From Owenia fusiformis (taxonomy: Eukaryota; Annelida; Polychaeta; Sabellida; Oweniidae), in the NCBI GenBank assembly GCA_903813345.2, contig CAIIXF020000010.1:28608425-28672424 (forward strand): a DNA stretch of 64,000 bases, given 5' to 3'. Within the stretch, counting starts at the first letter, position 1; every line of letters begins with the position of its first letter. The translations under genes were made by a program, and so were the position numbers. The notes under the pieces are model-generated. The model made no database searches, had not been told where the DNA came from, and saw only the letters and a list, made by a program, of their open reading frames with translations. This document shows, in pieces, positions 33,774 to 44,380 of the stretch.

Positions 33774-35037
33774 AATAGGAATTATTTCACAAGTTATAAC
33801 TTCATAGAAGTCAATTAAAGTAAATTTCGTATTTCATCACTTTGTCATTTAACGATTTTTATGACTGTATAAGGGTTAAATTATGCAAATTAGCTTATTT
33901 TCATATCAAGATATTTTTTCTGAATTACTGACGTTATAACATAAATTTTGGTGAAAGAATTAAGTTTGTACCTCATATACTTCCAAAGTTATGAATTAAA
34001 GTCCATTTCCATTTGACCCCCCTCAAATATCTGGGTAGGGGGACAAATTTTTTTCAGCGTCGTTATGTAAGATACACTTTTAATATTTTGCACATCTGTT
34101 ATACATATATAGATGCATTTTTAGGAATTACTTTATTTGTTAAAACTTCATGAGAGGTCAATTAGAGTAAATGTTGTATTTTATCGCATCGTCATTTAAC
34201 AGTTTTTATGACTGTATAAGGGTTAAATTATGCAAATTAGCTTATTTGCGTAAGTTTGTACCTCATATGCTTCCAAAATTATGAATTAAAGTCCATTTTT
34301 ATTTGACCCCCTCCCCTCAAAAATCTGGGTAGGGGGAGAATTTTTTTCACAGTCTTTATGTAAGATACACTTCTAATATTTTGCACATCTATTATACATA
34401 TATAGATGCATTTTTAGGAATTATTTCATAAGTTATAACTTCATATGAAGGCAATAACAGTAAATGTGATATAACATCATTTCGTCATTTACTCGTTTTT
34501 ATGGCAGTTTAAGGGTTAAATTATACAAATTAGCTTTTTTTAATTCAAAATATTTTTTTCTTCATTACTGATGTTATTTTATAAATTTTGGTGAAAAAAT
34601 TAAGTTTGTATCTCATATACTTCCAAAGTTATGAATTAAAGTCTATTTTCTTCTGACCCCCCTAAAATTATAGGGCGGGGGGTATAAAGATGAAGATATC
34701 TTATTTTTGCAAGTCTCAAACTCTAGATATCATCCCACATCATAAAAGTAACTTATTTTCCAACAAGATCTGAAAAAATCTCGCGTAATACTTTCCAATA
34801 TCCATTTTCACTTTCTAGCTGTTTCTCAGAACTTGGGTCCCTGAGTATACCGTTAACCCGTTCCGGTCCAGCTTTTGCCTCCAATCCGGTCCACTTTCGT
34901 TAGCTGCATATACCAAGGGTGAAATAGCGTATCAAAAATATTATCGAGGTAATATAATACTCGTACATTGACACGTCGCAAAAAAGTCATGTTTATAGGG
35001 TGTCGCATGAATGTGCCTTTACTTCTCCGTAGCCCTA

Positions 35038-35839
35038 CTATCACACCAAACTAGTTCTCACTACGTTCTCGAAAACGGGTTTCAACTGTGTACGAACGGA
35101 CTGGACGTACTTAGAACCGTTTGGGGTCTATTTACAATCTTAATCGAACGTACTCGAACGGGTAAGTCCTCTAGAACTTAGAACATGCTCAAAATGTTCT
35201 CGTGGTCGTCACAACGTACTAACTAACAACGAGCTGGACGTAATACGAACGGAACCGTCGTACTTCAATCCTACTACACTGTACTAGGGACGTTTTTACA
35301 ACGAGTTGAACTGTCTGCTCAGGACGTATTGAGACCGAGGTAGAACTAATTGCAAACGGGTTTAAACTGATTAAGAACGTATTAAAGACTGCTTATGAAC
35401 GAGTTAGCAAAAATATAGCTATCACACCAAACAAGTTGCCATTGCGTTCTTCAAAACGTTTCCGAATCGGTTTTAAACTGTGTGCGAACTGAATGAACGT
35501 AGCTACAACGTTCTACGGTCTGTTTACGAACTTCATGGACTTTCCCGGACTGGGAATGTGATTTAGAATTTTAAATCGATTCAAAATTCGATGGCGACGA
35601 TACCGTTCTGTAATCAGATCATGATGACATTCTAGACTAAGGGACGCGTTATACGACGTTGCACACCGACGTGGTGCGACCTGAACGAACTGCGAATGAG
35701 ATGGACGTATTGAAGACTGTTTATGAACCAAGTAGCTAATTATTTTAGACATATTTCCCGACCACAGCCAGATTGAGCCCGTTTTACGACGTTTTCGTTG
35801 GACTGGCTTGAACGGGTAAGAACTGGTTTGGTGTGATAG
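35038..35839. mobile_element. 802-bp element with CTATCACACCAAAC inverted ends
   Basis: Perfect 14-bp terminal inverted repeats. A second internal copy of the left end occurs at about 35,418. The interior is dense in GAACG/GGACGTA motifs on both strands. Longest frame 79 aa, no transposase. Target duplication not clear. Confidence 0.7.
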
Positions 35840-37852
35840 ACGATATTCTAACTAAATTGATTGATGTACAAATATGTGAAATATCAGGGAGTAATTTCTT
35901 AAAATAACAAAGAAATAAGGAAAATGCAGGGTTTCCGTTTTAATCATAGCCAAATGTCCATCCTAGAAATAATTTTTTAAATAAAGATGGCATGGTAATC
36001 GATCTGTGTTTATTTTATTAATAAAAAAAAGATAATACTGGATTCTGTTGGTGCTGCCATCTTTATATCGGCCCAGAACATATGATTTTAACCACCTTGT
36101 AGTTTCTTTATTTCCGCGATTTAAAACAGAAGGGAAACGGTCCTAATTTGCTAATAACACTGGCTCAAAACCACTGCACATTGATTTTAAAAAATGCCTC
36201 CTCACATAACCAGTCATTTAATTATAGGAAGACAACGATTCCAAATGACTGAAAACAGGAAAGGAGCCAATAGATTGTACATTTTTAAACACATTATATA
36301 CTCTGAAAGTAAGCATATAGAAAAATAGAATGCAAAACATTGAAAAGGTTTCGGTCATATTTGAAGTAACCAAATGAAAAAAGTAATTTACTCATTATCA
36401 AACCCAGTGATAATCAATCAAGACCCCAAAGAAAAACGGATGCAAATGTTTTAAATATTTGCTAAATAATACGCCTACATGTCAAAATTAAAGGAACACT
36501 TGAATGTAGCGTTTGCTGACACCATGGTGTATAAAATTGTTTTGAAGTTTGAAGTTTCGCAACTTGCCATGCTCAAGGATGGAGGATGGAGGTTCAAGAA
36601 TGCTGATTGATTTGCATTAAACCAACACTTTCTCCCTTGGCGCCTTTGTGAATCCCTGCTATGCTATAAAAGTACAATGTAGATGTATTGTAATAAATCT
36701 CAAAAAGCGATATTTAGGCTCGACTGTGGCCACCGTTGTGATGTATTGTGTTTTGCGGACTATATTGGCGAGTGTCGAGTAGGCTTATCAATTTGTGTGT
36801 CCCCTGGTATAAAAACACGAATACATATAACTTCTGAATCACTTGCCATACTATACCTGGCCCTTTCATTAAAAACAAAACAAGATTGATTTACATCTCG
36901 AATATTGAAATATATATTTATCAAGAAAAAATATTTTTTCTAGTTTATCACAACAAACAGAGTGAATACTATGTTGGAAAATATAATTTTGTGTCATTTT
37001 TGTAATCTCAAAAGGGTTTGAACCATTCCTAAATATTACAAATCACTAAAATGAAATTTTACAGGAAATATCTCAAATTGACCAAACTCTTCTTACATAA
37101 TGCTGGTATTTTGTTAAGACTATGTACTGAATCAAATGTACAGTATTTCAAAGACTTTCTAATAACCAAAGTATAATAACACTTGTACATATTATAACTT
37201 CTGAATGATAATAATCGATTGACAAAAAATATATTTAAAATCTTGAAACTGCATAATCATAATAACAAGATCTTCCTTAAAATTGACCTCTGTTCTACCT
37301 TGATGTTGATATTTGCTGAGGCTGGGTTCTGTTCTAAGAAGAATTTATACTGCACACATAATTGTATTTTATAGACAGACAATGTAATAATGAGTCGACC
37401 GTATCATAATATTTATATATAACTTCAGCATAATAATAATCGATAGAACAAAAATATATTTAAAATCTTGAATAATAATGATAATTATAACAATGATCTT
37501 AAGTCCTGATTAAATTATCGGAGCAGGATTCAAAAGAATCTAAAAAGATTGATAATATCTAGTACTACAATCAATAAGTTCTGGGGAAAAGTCTTTAAAG
37601 AGTTGGAGACCTTTTATTTGTGAATTCACGAGACGTGAATGTGTAAACAATATGTATAGGTTATGCAACATTTATATTTGTTCTCAAACAATGAAACAAT
37701 GGTGATGTGACCTAACATTATCAGTTTACTCATTTTGGGAGCTACTGAACAGGCATGTTTGAAAAAGTTGGTATTTTCTCGATTTGTACCAGGTCCTTTA
37801 ATTACAAGCTTTCGATATTAAAGAACTCCAAATAAATTTTATGGGTTTCTTG
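35840..37852. other. No gene seen; probable 3' flank of the large exon
   Basis: AT-rich. A block with GATAATAATCGAT and AAAATATATTTAAAATCTTGAA occurs twice (about 37,205 and 37,425). TTTATT at about 37,612 would read AATAAA on the minus strand and could end the transcript of 37,853-40,342. Confidence 0.4.
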
Positions 37853-40342
37853 CTATAATATCAATGTAATTGGACTATCTATAAATCCACTTCCATTTTC
37901 CTCGGCTGAACCCATGGAATTCTTATTTTGTCCAATCTTTTTGAGATTTGGTAGGGTTTTATTTCTTGTATCAGATGATTTGGATGATAATCGTTCAAAC
38001 GTGTTCCTCAGATTACCAATTCCAGTATCTTGTTCAGCTTTTTCGGGCTTTTCAATCGACTTTTGGAATTTAAGAGAAAGACTGTGTACCAAACTCTTTT
38101 TGTCTGTAGTGTTATTGAGATCAGTCCCAACATCTTTTAACTCCGGTGGCCACTTAGCTACTTTCCTATCATCTTCATGAGATTTCATATCATGATCTTT
38201 TACATCATTTGCAGCAACTCCAATATCATATGGAGGAATTTTCATATTATTTGTCTCTGGGTCTCTTTTCAAATCATATGGAAGTGCTTTCTTATAACTT
38301 CGAAAAAACTTTGCATCACTTAGTTTTGCTTCGATATCATTCTCTTGTTTGTGATATTTTCTATCTTGAATTTTATCTTTTTCTTGGATGTTTTCCGTTT
38401 GAACTTTCTCTTGGGTGTGATCCCTTTGATCTCTCTGCTGTAATTGATCTCTTTGATCTTTCTCTTGTGCGTGATCTGTTTGATCTTTATCTTGTATGTG
38501 ATCTCCCTCACCTCTAACATGCAGTTGGTGATCTTTTACACTTGTCCATAAAGGTTTCTTAACGAGTTGAACCTGAAAGATTGCCTTGGGGGATTCCTTA
38601 TTATCATTACTTGACTTGTTGGAATGACCCTTATCATTGAATATGTCATCCTGAGAGGGAACATCGGGGATCTCATTTTGTTTCTTGAATGGTATTTTAA
38701 CTGGAATAATATCATTATTGTTCATCTGAATTTCATTCTCAGATCTTGGTTGGAGGGTTTTGAACTTAGATTCTATTAACTTGTTGACCACATCGATTTC
38801 TTCCTTTGTGTTGAGCTTAGTTGGAAGTTGTTTCAATGTGGGGCCATTCAGTTGTGTTTGTTCTTTATTGGGGATGTTTACTTGAGTCTGTTTCAATGTG
38901 GGTACATTTGATTGAGTATGTTTTAATGAGGATAGATTTGATTGTACTTGATTCAGTGTGGGTATATATTGATTCAATGTGGGTACATTTGGTTGTACAC
39001 TTGCATGATTCAATGTAGGTACCCCTGGTTGTGTTTTGTTCAATGTGGGTGTGTTCATTTGACTTTGTGTTATATTTTGTGAAATTGGTTGAGTTCTTTT
39101 TAAAGCAGATGTATATGGATGGATATTATTCCCTATTATGGGCATTTGATCCGGTGTCTCATTAGAAGTAAGTGTTTTTGTTTGAGTTTCTGTGGAGTTA
39201 GCTGGTTGCACGTTCAATTCCTGTTGAGTTGAATGATTCACATTTGTAGATGAGAGCGGCGGAAGGGATCTCATTGATCCTAGTTCCTGTTGTTTATTTG
39301 GGGTAGGGTGTGGCGGAAAATTACACATAATCTCAGTTTCAGAATCAGAGTTTTGCTCTTGTGGTCCTGGCCAATGTAGGTCCACTGTTGTCCTTATTTG
39401 AACAGGTTTTGTTGACCAAAAAGGAGTGAAGCCAATGGATGATTTTGATTGGATGGAAGATTGTGAGGAAAGGGAATTGGTCGGGGAGTTCAAATTGCTT
39501 GGTACTTCATGTATAGTTGGAAAAGGAACCCTTCTAATTGCACTCCCCTCATTGTATAGATATGAATATGGTCTATTGTACAGACTTTGGTGATTAATTT
39601 GAGCACTTTTTGGTTGCGGGTTAACATGGTGTACCCAAGATTTATCAGCTGTGAAGTGTTGGTATGACGTATCATCAACACTTGTGTGATACTGCATATA
39701 AGGGTTATGCATATGATCTTCTGAAGATACTATGATATCAGGTATTGTATGATGTTGCAAAGCTGAAACTGTGAGACCTGACTGTGGTTTTGTCTTTTCC
39801 GAAGAGTAGAATAACATTTTACTGTTTGAGTCACTTGGAGTTGGTGATGCACTTCCTAGGGATGAGATTTCAGGACTTTCTGATAATGTACCATTATCCA
39901 TTTGTCTGTTGAATAGAGGATGAGATGTAACAGGAGGGGTGTATAAATTGTTTTGTATTGGCCAATGCCACTTTATTCCTCTTTCTTTCACACTACCTGT
40001 CCCAGAGGTTAAAAGTTTTGGAACACTCCCTAAGTACTTTGCAGCTGGTTTGCGGCGACTTGGCAACGAGGCATATGACTTCGCTTTGGATACATGCTCC
40101 TCTGGAATACTGGGATACATTTGGATACTTCCTTTTAATTTTGGTGTACGTTTTCCCAAATTCCCGCCAAAACTGAATGGGTTCTCTAAAGGAATTGATA
40201 TACAGGCTGGTCGGTGGCCATGTGCTCCTTGTAGGCTGGCTAGCAGACTACCATTACAGCAGGGGAGTCCACATGTTTGACCGGGGGGGTTATGAACAAA
40301 AGGAGTTGGTTCACTTCTTCTATAACGCTTTCTCCGTAAGGC
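37853..40342 (-). CDS. Large terminal exon, long disordered tail (829 aa)
   Basis: Open from a GTGGTGGCAG acceptor (40,343-40,352) to the stop at 37853. It starts ALRRKRYRRSEPTP, which looks like a juxtamembrane stop-transfer segment, so an upstream exon with a membrane span is expected but was not found. Regions in order: Ser/Pro/Tyr-rich N half; about residues 410-500 a degenerate 12-13-aa repeat around VPTLNQTQ/VPTLKQTQ; about residues 600-660 a charged QEKDQRD-type repeat; C terminus DSPITLIL, possibly a PDZ ligand. An in-frame TTG lies at 40159, but the frame is open 61 codons further. The acceptor is phase 0, so it cannot join the phase-1 donors of the receptor exons at 44,208-54,216 directly. 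Separate gene or alternative 3' end fed by an exon outside this window. Family not recognised. Confidence 0.7.
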   Translation of the reverse strand, partial: ALRRKRYRRSEPTPFVHNPPGQTCGLPCCNGSLLASLQGAHGHRPACISIPLENPFSFGGNLGKRTPKLKGSIQMYPSIPEEHVSKAKSYASLPSRRKPAAKYLGSVPKLLTSGTGSVKERGIKWHWPIQNNLYTPPVTSHPLFNRQMDNGTLSESPEISSLGSASPTPSDSNSKMLFYSSEKTKPQSGLTVSALQHHTIPDIIVSSEDHMHNPYMQYHTSVDDTSYQHFTADKSWVHHVNPQPKSAQINHQSLYNRPYSYLYNEGSAIRRVPFPTIHEVPSNLNSPTNSLSSQSSIQSKSSIGFTPFWSTKPVQIRTTVDLHWPGPQEQNSDSETEIMCNFPPHPTPNKQQELGSMRSLPPLSSTNVNHSTQQELNVQPANSTETQTKTLTSNETPDQMPIIGNNIHPYTSALKRTQPISQNITQSQMNTPTLNKTQPGVPTLNHASVQPNVPTLNQYIPTLNQVQSNLSSLKHTQSNVPTLKQTQVNIPNKEQTQLNGPTLKQLPTKLNTKEEIDVVNKLIESKFKTLQPRSENEIQMNNNDIIPVKIPFKKQNEIPDVPSQDDIFNDKGHSNKSSNDNKESPKAIFQVQLVKKPLWTSVKDHQLHVRGEGDHIQDKDQTDHAQEKDQRDQLQQRDQRDHTQEKVQTENIQEKDKIQDRKYHKQENDIEAKLSDAKFFRSYKKALPYDLKRDPETNNMKIPPYDIGVAANDVKDHDMKSHEDDRKVAKWPPELKDVGTDLNNTTDKKSLVHSLSLKFQKSIEKPEKAEQDTGIGNLRNTFERLSSKSSDTRNKTLPNLKKIGQNKNSMGSAEENGSGFIDSPITLIL

Positions 40343-41043
40343 CTGCCACCACTATATATGGAACATAAGACAATGTTACCAATGAGTAAATTAGAATCAA
40401 GATGACAAAATGCTTTTATGTCAAAGTGGTTTTTGTCTAGTCCATTTAATTACAAGGCAAACAAAAAACAGTCACCACCAGTTATTCAAAGTTGTAAGAA
40501 TCGTAAGAATTCATTGTATCAAACTACAGATCTATGTAAAGTTGAAATTATATATTGATGTTTTTCTGTAAATCTTTTTTTTGAACTTTCAAAATAGAGT
40601 AAGGTTTTGGAGTAAGTTTCTAAAATCTATAGATTTGGTGTTAGCTAAACTTATTTTTCTACCATACACATTTAAGTTTACCCTCTCCCAAAACACAAAT
40701 CAACTCCACTCTCTCACTGCTATTTTAACACTTTTTTCTTTCCACACAATTCTGTACAACAATTAAAGATGTCCGAAGCAACAAAGACACAGATAGTTAT
40801 AGTTTCATATCCATACAAAATTTATTATTACAACTGTACAACTCTTTCTTTTTACAATTGAACACTTTGGTCAAGCAATAATCTCTTTTTATCAGGATGA
40901 CTGGTCCCTATAATAAATGTCAAAATGACCAGTCCCTTAACTAGTTGAATTCACACTTTCTCCATTTTACATTCAAATATTGAAGATGAGCAATTGGAAA
41001 ATTGCCTTTTAATTTTGAAAAAGCATTTAGCACATATATTTAA

Positions 41044-41202
41044 GGAATAAATAATGATAGGCCATTCAATATGGTGAAATTCAGCACGAGTTGGACAGAA
41101 TGTCGTACAAAGCACGAACCGAAGGTGAGTGCATTTGTACTGACATTCTGTCCAACGAGTGCTGAATTTCACCATATTGAATGGCCTATCATTATTTATT
41201 CC
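41044..41202. repeat. 68-bp-arm hairpin
   Basis: Near-perfect inverted arms (GGAATAAATAATGATAGGCC ... and inverse) around a 22-base apex with CACGAACCGAAGGTGAGTG. One indel and a few mismatches. Confidence 0.85.
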
Positions 41203-41308
41203 GATTCAAACATATAAAAAATGAAAACATTGTTCAGAGAATTGGGGATTGGAGCTACATGAGATACACCAAACTCGAGCTCGCTGTTATTTTCGCCATT
41301 CCCAGGTG

Positions 41309-41423
41309 TGACGTCACAATGCAAATACAATACGTAGATTCCCGGATGATTGGATAGAGCACGGTCGTGCATCTATGGAGAATTAGAGAACGTTCTATAT
41401 TGGCTATGCTGCATTCTGATTGG
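41309..41423. promoter_or_regulatory. CRE and two GATTGG boxes next to the hairpin
   Basis: TGACGTCA at 41309-41316, GATTGG at 41348-41353 and 41418-41423. Same kit as in the 33,521-33,773 module. Within non-coding DNA between the two right-hand genes. Confidence 0.35.
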
Positions 41424-42440
41424 TTGAGAAATTCAATTAGAGCACGGTCATGTTTGAATCTATTTTTAAACACATTTGGTGTAATTTGGAGATAGTGTTA
41501 TGATTATACTATATATCATTTTAAAGATGTTGAGTCAATCACTGTACAGTACATATGCTTATCAAATAGATCAAAGTTTTGACAAATTGTTTCCACTTAT
41601 CCAAACTTTTGATCCCCTTAATTAATGAACATTCATAATCAACGATATAACTTAGATTTGGCAGAATTCAAATTGCAACCTTACTCTAATAAAATGTGTA
41701 CATGTTCTCACTGCAATGTGACATCACAAGAGAACAGAAATGAATTTATCCCAAACTTCAAAAAGTCCATGTAATACATTATCGTAAAGAGGCGAGAAAT
41801 GATTAAAAATCCGAAATGAAGATATGTTATTCAGAATGAAAAATAGTTGAACATTTCAGTTTGTACTATTTTAAATAGCTCATGAACAAGAAATTTCACC
41901 TCATAAAATTAGAAAACACTAATGTGGGTACATGTACACATTTTCTAACTCCTCTACATGCTTTTATTTGACAAGCCTTATGGCAGTCAAAGCCTAATGG
42001 CATTAGCCTACTAACAAACTTATATTACAAAATGATATGTAATCATGTAATGGTGGATAGCGCATTGAACAAAATGGCTATAGGCTTTAAATATATACAT
42101 GTCTAATGGAAGACTTGCAATTCAGTGATCAAAAGTGTAGAAAAACCCTGATTTTTACTTTGATCGAACCTTCGAAATACAAGATAATGACATCAATTGT
42201 CATGATAATAAGGTGCAAATGGGACTTAACGTTATTACAAATGCAAAAATATTTCAATAAAATCTCATCTGCATAAGTCAAGGTTGTCATGGTTACTATG
42301 AATGATATTTTGTTTTCAATCTTTGAATATTATTATTTACAATATATACATGCTGGAATGCTATTTCAGCTTTTATGTACATGTACATTATTTATACTGT
42401 ACTTATGCATTGATAATATGCATTTGATGGCATTTCTTAA

Positions 42441-42535
42441 ATGCATTATAACTTTGTACAATGCATCGTAACTTTGTTCAATGCATTATGACTTTGTACA
42501 CTACATTATGATATTTTACAATGCATTTTAGAGCA
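42441..42535. repeat. About 21-bp tandem repeat, AATGCATTATGACTTTGTAC-like
   Basis: Four diverged units. A second short repeat based on TTATGAGCT follows at 42,625-42,680. Confidence 0.55.
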
Positions 42536-44207
42536 TTTCATTGTAGCATCACAAATGAACTTTATATTTGAGATCTATTTCCATCTGTGATGCCCCATCA
42601 TGTTGAAGCACCTTTTACAAGCTCAATTTATGAGCTTTTTATGAGCTGTATTGATGAGCTATTTTATGAGCTGTCAATGCTATGCTTTACTTATTATGAA
42701 TTCTTTACAATATTTAATAAATATCAGTGTGATATATAAAATGATAATTTAATTCATTAACAGAACAGTTTATCAATCATTTGGCAAAACTCTGTCAAAC
42801 TTCACAAACTGAATACTTCAAGAAATTACTTAGTTATAGAATCCTACTGAAATTGAAATAAAATATCACCCTCAGGTACAGGATGTAGATGAAATATGTC
42901 AGATTTCAGATCCTGTAATGTGTGTAAATACATCTTTCAATTCTGCCAACATATTGGGAATGACGATAAAATGTTGTGCCTTTTTACCAGAGATCAAACA
43001 ATAGATGTCACCTAAGTGCTAACTGGAATATTTTGATGTTTCAAAAATTCCATATTTGGTATTTTCTAAATTCCATATTTACAGTGTGACTCAATGTGCA
43101 ACTTGAATAAATGTGAAATTTGACTAAATGTACATGATGACTCAATATCTATTTGCTACGATGTGAAATCAGAGCTCCACAATAATGGTGCATTGTCATG
43201 GAAACATATTTTAGAAATGATTGACTCTTGTGTTCTGAGTGCAAAAGATGCATTGCTTGACCTCATAAGGCTTACAACATAAAATCATCAACCAACAATA
43301 TGAAATAACAATATCTATCATAGATTGTGGTCTAGTCTCGAAACATTAGAGAAAACAATATCAATTTTTTATGCACGATACAAAGTATCAACATATTTTA
43401 CCAATACTGTACAATAATTTTTAATTTTGCCAAAAGTTTCCAAGACCACCATGAAAGAATTTGTTAGAGTAGGCATGCAAGATAGAATACCCTATGACGA
43501 ATATGTATAGATTATACTATGTACTATACAATACTAGCAAAAGTATATACTCGTAACACTTATTGCATGAGAGTTATGGAAGATATATTTTATAAACAGT
43601 AAGAACCTAAAAGGACTGGTACAAATGTAGAACATATAGATGCAAAATTTACTAAAAATGTCAGAGTGGAAAACCCTAGTAGAAGTGCACAATAAAATAT
43701 TGCAATTAAAAAATGGCCCTTTCATCAAGTGTCACCCTGATCATGACATTCCTTCTCTACTAAATTTGGTTTTGCATTGCTCCATTCAATTTTGTCCATA
43801 AAATAGGCAAATATTTTTCGACTCACCCTGTACAAGAAAAACCTTAATTTTCACTTGAGCTAGGAGTTAGAAAGATGATCAGCATGCCATTCATGATTAG
43901 GTAACAGATCACGACCCAAATGCAATTGACATTCACCCTCGCAAAAACAGCAGTTACTTATTCACTATATACACATATACAACAAATAAAATAATATATA
44001 AATAAAATAACCTCTGCAATCTTTATGCTCATTTCTATAATCCACTATGTCTAAAATAAGGCACTTTCACTTTTGCAGACGGATGTCCCACACACCCCTA
44101 ATGATCAAAATGAACTCTTCCAAATTGAAAGATCAGAGTAGTATTATTGATATCATAGGGATGACAGCTTGTGGGTTATAGAAATGACATATAGAGGGCT
44201 CTATTCA

Positions 44208-44380
44208 CTATACAATGACTTCATATATGACCTTTTTAGGTTTAGTGGGATCGGGGGTTGAGTAACCACTTTCGTTCCCACTTCGAGTTTCTGGGTTTTT
44301 AGTGTCTTGATATCCTATAATAAATGGTGATTTTCTATCACTGGGCGGAGTGTCTTGCTGTAAACTCATATAAGAAGGAT
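44208..44380 (-). CDS. Terminal exon of the receptor
   Basis: 173 nt from TTTCAG to TAG. Encodes PSYMSLQQDTPPSDRKSPF, GNESGYSTPDPTKPKK and the terminal VIYEVIV. Confidence 0.8.

Larger units (their letters stand above)
30020..34842. mobile_element. 4.8-kb inverted-repeat element with monomer-array arms
   Basis: Ends AGGGACCCA and TGGGTCCCT; inverted homology runs at least 1 kb inward. Both arms are degenerate tandem arrays of an AT-rich monomer of about 350 bp. The landmark ACTTTAATTCATAACTTTGG occurs near 30,208, 30,564, 30,911 and 31,256, and inverted near 33,985, 34,267 and 34,619. Each monomer also has GCTAATTTGCATAATTTAACC. The centre contains two retrotransposon 3' ends and two hairpins. 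No transposase. No clear target duplication. Confidence 0.65.
40353..44207. other. No coding exon seen between the two right-hand genes
   Basis: Apart from the hairpin and tandem repeats listed, I found no membrane-span exon or acceptor/donor pair that would feed the large exon 37,853-40,342. Confidence 0.4.
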
